64,000 bases of DNA, from NCBI RefSeq assembly GCF_000620105.1, contig NZ_JHVK01000002.1:124001-188000 (forward strand), in the 5' to 3' direction. Under the pieces are notes generated by a model. The model saw only the letters and a program-made list of their open reading frames with translations. It was not told the origin of the DNA and made no database searches. Positions 59,471 to 64,000 of the stretch are shown one piece after another. Position 1 is the first letter of the stretch, and every line of letters starts with the position of its first letter. The position numbers and the translations under genes were made by a program. The DNA is from Microvirgula aerodenitrificans DSM 15089 (GTDB lineage: Bacteria > Pseudomonadota > Gammaproteobacteria > Burkholderiales > Aquaspirillaceae).

Positions 59471-59947
59471 TTAACGGGCGATGGTACAGGTACGTTTGAT
59501 CTTGCTTTGCAGCTGAATGATGCCGTAGAGCAAGGCTTCGGCCGTCGGCGGACAGCCGGGCACGTAAACATCCACGGGAACGATGCGATCGCAACCGCGT
59601 ACCACCGAGTACGAGTAATGGTAGTAGCCGCCGCCATTGGCACAGGAACCCATGGAGAGTACCCAGCGCGGCTCGGCCATCTGGTCGTACACCTTGCGCA
59701 GGGCCGGAGCCATCTTGTTGCACAGGGTGCCGGCGACGATCATCAGGTCGCTCTGGCGGGGACTGGGCCGGAAGATGATGCCGAAACGGTCAAGGTCGTA
59801 GCGCGCCGCGCCGGCCTGCATCATTTCCACAGCACAGCACGCCAGGCCGAACGTCATCGGCCACAGAGAGCCGGTGCGGGTCCAGTTGATGACCTTGTCG
59901 GCCGACGTGGTGATGAAGCCCTTTTCCAGTACGCCTTCTATTCCCAT
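59471..59947 (-). CDS. nuoB: NADH-quinone oxidoreductase subunit B
   Basis: 158 residues from the ATG at 59947. Holds terminal cluster N2, which reduces quinone. Its ligands are the tandem cysteines in [10 protein letters not shown], with further Cys in [20 protein letters not shown] and [15 protein letters not shown]. The start lies inside nuoA (10-base overlap). Confidence 0.98.
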   Translation of the reverse strand: MGIEGVLEKGFITTSADKVINWTRTGSLWPMTFGLACCAVEMMQAGAARYDLDRFGIIFRPSPRQSDLMIVAGTLCNKMAPALRKVYDQMAEPRWVLSMGSCANGGGYYHYSYSVVRGCDRIVPVDVYVPGCPPTAEALLYGIIQLQSKIKRTCTIAR

Positions 59948-60294
59948 TCCAGCGCTCCTTTTTTCCACTCGTAGATAAAACCGACCACGAGAATCGCGAG
60001 GAACACCAGCATGGCGACAAAGCCGAACATGCCGATTTCCCGCAGCACGACGGCCCACGGGAACAGGAAAGCAATTTCGAGATCGAACAGAATGAAAAGA
60101 ATGGCCACGAGGTAGTAGCGGACATCGAACTTCATGCGGGCGTCTTCAAACGCCTCGAAGCCGCACTCGTAAGGAGAGTTTTTTTCCGGGTCAGGACGGC
60201 TGGGAGAGATCAGCTTGCCCAGAAGCATTGCAACGACACCCACCACGACGCCAATAATGACGAACATGAGGATGGGAAAGTAGTTCTCCAACAT
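59938..60294 (-). CDS. nuoA: NADH-quinone oxidoreductase subunit A
   Basis: 118 residues from the ATG at 60294, three membrane helices. [20 protein letters not shown] carries the loop Cys, then [23 protein letters not shown]. First gene of the nuo operon. Upstream extension in frame is rejected because it crosses a terminator and a tRNA gene. It starts only 17 bases after a strong terminator (see findings). Confidence 0.97.
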   Translation of the reverse strand: MLENYFPILMFVIIGVVVGVVAMLLGKLISPSRPDPEKNSPYECGFEAFEDARMKFDVRYYLVAILFILFDLEIAFLFPWAVVLREIGMFGFVAMLVFLAILVVGFIYEWKKGALEWE

Positions 60295-60310
60295 TTCCCG
60301 TGTTACCCCC

Positions 60311-60336
60311 AAAAAAAAGGGAGCCTGGCTCCCTTT
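60311..60336 (-). terminator. Strong rho-independent terminator between tRNA-Leu and nuoA
   Basis: AAAGGGAGC/GCTCCCTTT (60316-60324 with 60328-60336) followed by a run of eight T on the minus strand. It should end the tpiA-secG-tRNA transcript, yet nuoA begins 17 bases further on. Confidence 0.9.
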
Positions 60337-60368
60337 ATTTGCACACCGGTCAATCCGGCTTTGATTTT

Positions 60369-60454
60369 TGGTGCCGACAGTGAGACTCGAACTCACACAG
60401 CCTATGGCCACTACCCCCTCAAGATAGCGTGTCTACCAATTCCACCATGTCGGC
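60369..60454 (-). tRNA. tRNA-Leu (anticodon GAG)
   Basis: 86 bases including an encoded CCA end. The minus strand starts GCCGACATGGTGGAATTGGT and pairs with the 3' end GTCGGCACCA (acceptor stem). D-loop GGAATTGGTAGACACGC, anticodon loop TTGAGGG, a class II variable arm (about 60410-60396), and a T-loop GTTCGAGTC with its stem. It decodes CUC/CUU leucine codons. It sits between secG and nuoA. Confidence 0.96.
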
Positions 60455-60468
60455 ATCAGAAAAACTTG

Positions 60469-60828
60469 TCAGTCCGGAATTTTTCCGTTCTGCACAGGAT
60501 TCTGATTGTTTGTCGCGCCAGCCGGAGCAGTCGACGGCGCAACAGTCTGTTCAATCGGTTTGGCCATCACACCGAGGTCTTGCTGCTTGCTGCCGCTCGA
60601 CAGCAGCACAAGGGCCAAACACGTCGCAAAAAAGATCGTCGAAAGGACGGCGGTCGTGCGACTGAGGAAGTTCGCAGAACCGGTCGCACCGAACAGGCTG
60701 CCGGAAGCCCCACTCCCGAAAGCTGCACCCATGTCCGCGCCCTTGCCGTGCTGCATCAAAACCAGCACGATTACCGCGAAGGCCGAGATGAGATTAACGA
60801 TCCAAATCAGCGTCTTAAGAATTTCCAT
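60469..60828 (-). CDS. secG: Protein translocase subunit SecG
   Basis: 119 residues. Two membrane helices (LIWIVNLISAFAVIVLVLMQ and about 55-75, AVLSTIFFATCLALVLLSS) flank the conserved GKGADMGAAFGSGASGSLFG. A polar Pro/Ala/Gln-rich tail (about 80-119) extends the protein beyond the core. It follows tpiA by 7 bases; tpiA-secG-tRNA-Leu is a common proteobacterial arrangement. Confidence 0.97.
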   Translation of the reverse strand: MEILKTLIWIVNLISAFAVIVLVLMQHGKGADMGAAFGSGASGSLFGATGSANFLSRTTAVLSTIFFATCLALVLLSSGSKQQDLGVMAKPIEQTVAPSTAPAGATNNQNPVQNGKIPD

Positions 60829-60835
60829 ATTCTAT

Positions 60836-61579
60836 CTATTCAGCTGCCGCATGACAAATATTTTTGCACTGCAGCGGATCCAGAAATGCCCCGCCAACCA
60901 ATGCACCATCTACTTGCGGCAGCGTGAAAATTTCCACGACGTTATCAGCCTTGACTGACCCGCCGTAAAGGAGCGTGATGTTACACGAACCCCCGACGAT
61001 GTCAAAGAGTTTCCGCCGTATTGCCTCATGCATTTCCGCCACCTGGGCGACCGTTGCGACCTGTCCGGTACCGATCGCCCAGACCGGTTCGTACGCGACC
61101 AGAACCGACTCGCGACCACGCAGTGCATCAGCCACTTCATCCAGTTGCGCAAGCACGGTTTCGACCGGATGACCGGCCTGGCGATCCGCCAGTGACTCAC
61201 CGACACAATACACCGGAAGCATGCCCGCATCGTAACAGCACAACAGTTTTTGTGTCAGTGTCGTAGCCGACTCGGCAAAGTACTGCCGCCGTTCGGAATG
61301 GCCGACCAGCACATAGCGGCAGCCGACATCGGCCAGCATCGCGGCGGACGTTTCGCCGGTGAAGGCCCCGTCGTTCGCGAAACGGCTGACATCCTGTGCC
61401 GCCAGCCCCATGTTGCGGCCGGCCAGCAGGGCGCCGACCTGCCCCAGATAGGCTGCCGGCACCGCGACCGCCACGTTGACTGCGTCGCATGCCGGGTCGG
61501 CCAGAAGTTCGGACAGCAACGCCGCATTCTTCGCCAGACGGCCATTCATCTTCCAGTTCCCGATCACGAGTTTGGTCAT
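60836..61579 (-). CDS. tpiA: Triosephosphate isomerase
   Basis: 247 residues from the ATG at 61579, which gives the family start KLVIGNWKMNG with the catalytic Lys. The catalytic His is in YVLVGHSERRQYF, the catalytic Glu in VAYEPVWAIGTGQ, and the phosphate loop in LLYGGSVKADNV. Glycolytic interconversion of DHAP and glyceraldehyde 3-phosphate. An in-phase upstream extension was rejected. Confidence 0.98.
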   Translation of the reverse strand: MTKLVIGNWKMNGRLAKNAALLSELLADPACDAVNVAVAVPAAYLGQVGALLAGRNMGLAAQDVSRFANDGAFTGETSAAMLADVGCRYVLVGHSERRQYFAESATTLTQKLLCCYDAGMLPVYCVGESLADRQAGHPVETVLAQLDEVADALRGRESVLVAYEPVWAIGTGQVATVAQVAEMHEAIRRKLFDIVGGSCNITLLYGGSVKADNVVEIFTLPQVDGALVGGAFLDPLQCKNICHAAAE

Positions 61580-61624
61580 CGTTGCGATCTCTCCTGCATC
61601 AAAGGCAAATTCAGTAAACCGCGC

Positions 61625-61655
61625 ATTATATAGATGAGTCCCTCCCTGCTTGCAA
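61625..61655 (-). promoter_or_regulatory. Probable sigma-70 promoter of tpiA-secG
   Basis: Minus strand TTGCAA (61655-61650) and TATATAAT (61632-61625), which offers TATATA at 17-base or the full TATAAT at 19-base spacing. It lies about 45 bases before the tpiA start. Confidence 0.55.
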
Positions 61656-61705
61656 AGAGTGCGCCGGGGCGACGGCGGCATTCCACATTGCACATGACGA
61701 CAAAG

Positions 61706-61723
61706 TTGTAATATTTCTGAAAA
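61706..61723 (+). promoter_or_regulatory. Weak Pho-box-like site before pstS
   Basis: TTGTAAT (61706-61712), ATTT, CTGAAAA (61717-61723): two half-sites with 11-base periodicity resembling PhoB boxes, matching about 5/7 and 4/7. The preceding AAAGTTGT resembles the E. coli phoA box. The context (pst genes are normally PhoB-activated) makes it plausible; the match alone would not. Confidence 0.3.
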
Positions 61724-61779
61724 GGCCACCGCCTACCATGCGTTTCACCTCAACCTGGTTCTCCACGGGAGCTCAACCG

Positions 61780-62817
61780 ATGAAACTGACGATTCGCCTG
61801 GCCGCATCAGCCGCCCTTGCCAGCAGCTTCGCCACCGCCTACGCCGCCGACATCACTGGCGCCGGCGCCACCTTCCCCTACCCGCTGTACGCGAAATGGG
61901 CTGAAGCCTACAAGGCCAAGACCGGCAACGCGATGAACTACCAGTCGATCGGCTCCGGTGGCGGCATCAAGCAGATCAAGTCGAAGACGGTCGATTTCGG
62001 CGCCTCCGACATGCCGCTGAAGCCCGAAGAACTGGAAAAGGAAGGCCTGACCCAGTTCCCGACCGTGGTCGGCGGTGTGGTGCCGGTCTTCAACGTGCCG
62101 GGCGTCGCCGCCGGCCAGATCAAGTTTACCGGCCCGCTGCTGGCCGACATCTACCTGGGCAAGGTCAAGAAGTGGAATGACCCGGCCATTCGCCAGTTGA
62201 ACCCGAGCGTGAAGCTGCCGGACCAGGTGATCACCGTGGTACGTCGCTCTGACGGCTCCGGCACCACTTTCGTCTGGACCAACTACCTGTCCAAGGTCTC
62301 CAGCGAGTGGAAGCAGAAGGTCGGCGAAAACACCGCCGTCAACTGGCCGATCGGTGTGGGTGGCAAGGGTAACGAAGGTGTTGCCAACTATGTGACCCGC
62401 ATCAAGGGTGGCATTGGCTACGTCGAATACGCGTATGCGAAGCAGAACAAGATTTCCTACGGCGCGCTGAAGAACAAGGACGCTCACTTCGTCGTTCCGA
62501 GCGAAGACAGCTTCAAGGCGGCCGCCGCCAACGCCACCTGGAGCCCGAAGGACGGCTTCTACCAGATCCTGACCGAACAGCCGGGCAAGGGTTCGTGGCC
62601 GATCACCAGCGCCACTTTCATCCTGATGCACAAGAAGGCCGACAAGCCGACCCAGTCGGTCGAAGCGCTGAAGTTCTTCGACTGGGCCTATGGCAACGGC
62701 GGCAAGATCGCGCTGGATCTCGACTACATCCCGCTGCCGGACAATGTCCAGAAGATGATCCGCGACAGCTGGAAGAGCCACATTACTGACGCTGCCGGCA
62801 AGCCGGTCTGGAAGTAA
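61780..62817 (+). CDS. pstS: Phosphate ABC transporter, periplasmic binding protein
   Basis: 345 residues from the ATG at 61780 (GGGAG ten bases upstream), with a signal peptide ending in TAYA about residue 22. Phosphate-binding loops: ITGAGATFPYPLY at the mature N-terminus, SIGSGGGIKQI, DFGASDMPL, and RRSDGSGTTFVWTNYLS. The first gene of the high-affinity pst system; a hairpin and terminator follow before pstC, consistent with higher yield of the binding protein. Confidence 0.97.
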   Translation: MKLTIRLAASAALASSFATAYAADITGAGATFPYPLYAKWAEAYKAKTGNAMNYQSIGSGGGIKQIKSKTVDFGASDMPLKPEELEKEGLTQFPTVVGGVVPVFNVPGVAAGQIKFTGPLLADIYLGKVKKWNDPAIRQLNPSVKLPDQVITVVRRSDGSGTTFVWTNYLSKVSSEWKQKVGENTAVNWPIGVGGKGNEGVANYVTRIKGGIGYVEYAYAKQNKISYGALKNKDAHFVVPSEDSFKAAAANATWSPKDGFYQILTEQPGKGSWPITSATFILMHKKADKPTQSVEALKFFDWAYGNGGKIALDLDYIPLPDNVQKMIRDSWKSHITDAAGKPVWK

Positions 62818-62824
62818 GCGCCGG

Positions 62825-62863
62825 ACGCGGCGCAGCCCGATGACACATCGTCATGCGCCGCGT
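62825..62863 (+). other. Stem-loop directly after pstS
   Basis: ACGCGGCGCA/TGCGCCGCGT (62825-62834 with 62854-62863), with an inner ATGAC/GTCAT stem. It starts 8 bases after the pstS stop. Probably an mRNA-stabilising structure that protects the pstS message. Confidence 0.65.
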
Positions 62864-62875
62864 TGAGCCGCCTGG

Positions 62876-62903
62876 GCCGGGGAGGTATGCTTCCCGGCTT
62901 TTT
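62876..62903 (+). terminator. Rho-independent terminator between pstS and pstC
   Basis: GCCGGGGAG/CTTCCCGGC (62876-62884 with 62890-62898, one G-U pair), a GTATG loop and TTTTT. It should reduce transcription into pstC. Confidence 0.8.
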
Positions 62904-63028
62904 CGCTGCACTGTTCTGCCGATTGCAACACCCCGCGCCCGTCGCGGAGCCGGTTCCGCCCTGTTGCCTCGGCCCGCGGGCCCTGTGCGGCTTCCGTCCA
63001 ACCTGATGACAGGCTCTTTGAGAACCCT

Positions 63029-63991
63029 ATGGACCTCAGCCAATTCGAACGCCAGCTGGCCACCCAACGGCGGCTGGATCTGGTCTTCCGCACCGCCACC
63101 CGATTTTTCGCCTTTCTGGTCCTGGCCCTGCTGCTCGGCATTCTGCTGTCGCTGGTCATCGGCGCCATGCCGTCGATCGACAAGTTCGGCCTCGGCTTTC
63201 TGACCAGCCGCACCTGGGACCCGGTCAACGAGGAGTTCGGCGCACTGGTGCCGATTTTTGGCACGCTGGTCACCTCCTCCATCGCCCTGCTGATCGGCGT
63301 ACCGGTCAGTTTCGGCATCGCCCTGTTCCTGACCGAGCTGTGCCCGGCTGCATTCAAGCGCCCGCTCGGCATCGCCATCGAACTGCTGGCCGGCATTCCG
63401 TCGATCATCTACGGCATGTGGGGCCTGTTCGTGTTCGCCCCGTTCTTCGCCGAGCACATCCAGCCCTGGATGCTGGACCATCTCGGCCCGATCCCGATCA
63501 TCGGTGCGCTGTTCCAGGGACCGCCGATGGGTATCGGCATTTTCACCGCCGGCCTGATCCTCGGCATCATGGTGATCCCGTTTATCGCCTCGGTCATGCG
63601 TGACGTGTTCGAGGTGGTGCCCCCCATGCTGAAGGAATCGGCCTACGGCCTCGGCGCCACCACCTGGGAAGTCGTCCGCTACGTCGTGCTGCCGTATACC
63701 AAGACCGGTGTCATTGGCGGCATCATGCTCGGCCTCGGCCGCGCGCTCGGCGAGACCATGGCGGTGACTTTCGTCATCGGCAATGCGTACCAGATCTCCC
63801 CGGCCCTGTTCGAAGCCAGCAACTCGATTGCCTCGGCGCTGGCCAACGAATTCGCCGAAGCCGATGGCGAGCTCTACCTGTCCTCGCTGATTGAACTCGG
63901 TCTGATCCTGTTCTTCATCACTTTCGTCGTGCTCGGTTGCTCGAAACTGCTGTTGCTGAAGCTCAAGCAGTCCGAAGGCAAGCAAAGCTGA
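63029..63991 (+). CDS. pstC: Phosphate ABC transporter permease PstC
   Basis: 320 residues, six or seven membrane helices. [20 protein letters not shown], the conserved [21 protein letters not shown], and the ABC-contact EAA-like loop [20 protein letters not shown] with [19 protein letters not shown] are typical. It starts 211 bases after pstS. The window ends nine bases after its stop with TCCGGAG, likely the ribosome-binding region of pstA. Confidence 0.97.
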   Translation: MDLSQFERQLATQRRLDLVFRTATRFFAFLVLALLLGILLSLVIGAMPSIDKFGLGFLTSRTWDPVNEEFGALVPIFGTLVTSSIALLIGVPVSFGIALFLTELCPAAFKRPLGIAIELLAGIPSIIYGMWGLFVFAPFFAEHIQPWMLDHLGPIPIIGALFQGPPMGIGIFTAGLILGIMVIPFIASVMRDVFEVVPPMLKESAYGLGATTWEVVRYVVLPYTKTGVIGGIMLGLGRALGETMAVTFVIGNAYQISPALFEASNSIASALANEFAEADGELYLSSLIELGLILFFITFVVLGCSKLLLLKLKQSEGKQS

Positions 63992-64000
63992 TCCGGAGCG

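Overview
The window looks like chromosomal housekeeping DNA from a GC-rich betaproteobacterium. The best guess is the order Neisseriales, in a motile, respiratory, Chromobacterium-like lineage. This rests on the paired bacterioferritin subunits known from Neisseria, the pyrG-kdsA-eno-ftsB gene order, a 14-gene complex I operon, a monofunctional RelA, and flagellar and chemotaxis genes of the kind that free-living relatives carry. There is no prophage, insertion sequence, CRISPR array or rRNA operon. Very long antisense open frames are common because GC-rich codon use suppresses stop codons; they were rejected.

Layout. 1-5.3 kb: the end of an aldehyde dehydrogenase, a GlcD-type FAD oxidase, glycerophosphodiesterase and exonuclease III on the plus strand, then dadA and cheR on the minus strand. 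5.3-14.4 kb (minus): erpA, argC, rplM-rpsI, relA, mutY, pabB, metK, with a 400-base gap between rplM and relA that holds a strong rplM promoter and a possible small RNA. 14.4-18.3 kb (plus): two LpxL-type acyltransferases, a YfcG-type GST, then bfd and a heme/ferroxidase bacterioferritin pair. 18.3-25.7 kb (minus): DUF2818, flgA-flgM-flgN with an exact sigma-28 promoter, hom-GNAT-thrC, cheD and a FleS-like kinase. 25.8-32.6 kb (plus): cheV, cheV, cheY, cheZ, cheA and an EAL/HDOD regulator. 32.7-34.6 kb (plus): tsaB-rimI-udg, translationally overlapped. 34.6-40.9 kb (minus): a diguanylate cyclase, ftsB, eno, kdsA, pyrG. 41-45.7 kb: rpmB-rpmG, a decayed MFS transporter, a TonB-dependent copper receptor and metF. 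45.9-60.3 kb (minus): nuoA-N. 60.3-61.6 kb (minus): tpiA, secG, tRNA-Leu(GAG). 61.8-64 kb (plus): pstS and pstC, with the pst operon continuing past the edge.

How they work together. The chemotaxis set supplies a kinase (CheA, without a P2 domain), two CheV coupling proteins, CheY, an extended CheZ, CheR and CheD. CheW, CheB and receptors must lie elsewhere. FlgM/FlgN/FlgA and the c-di-GMP-type proteins belong to the same motility programme. The nuo operon encodes a full proton-pumping NADH dehydrogenase. Bfd and the two Bfr subunits form an iron storage and release unit.

Most interesting leads: (1) the family-4 uracil-DNA glycosylase next to rimI begins with a segment strikingly like the clamp-loader-binding N-terminus of DNA polymerase III psi (HolD), whose gene abuts rimI in E. 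coli; (2) CheZ carries four copies of a GDSPELEALFDSVA motif resembling known CheY-P docking peptides (FliM N-terminus, CheZ C-terminus), while the partner CheA lacks its CheY-docking P2 domain; (3) a possible structured RNA with a C/U-rich anti-Shine-Dalgarno stretch lies downstream of relA.
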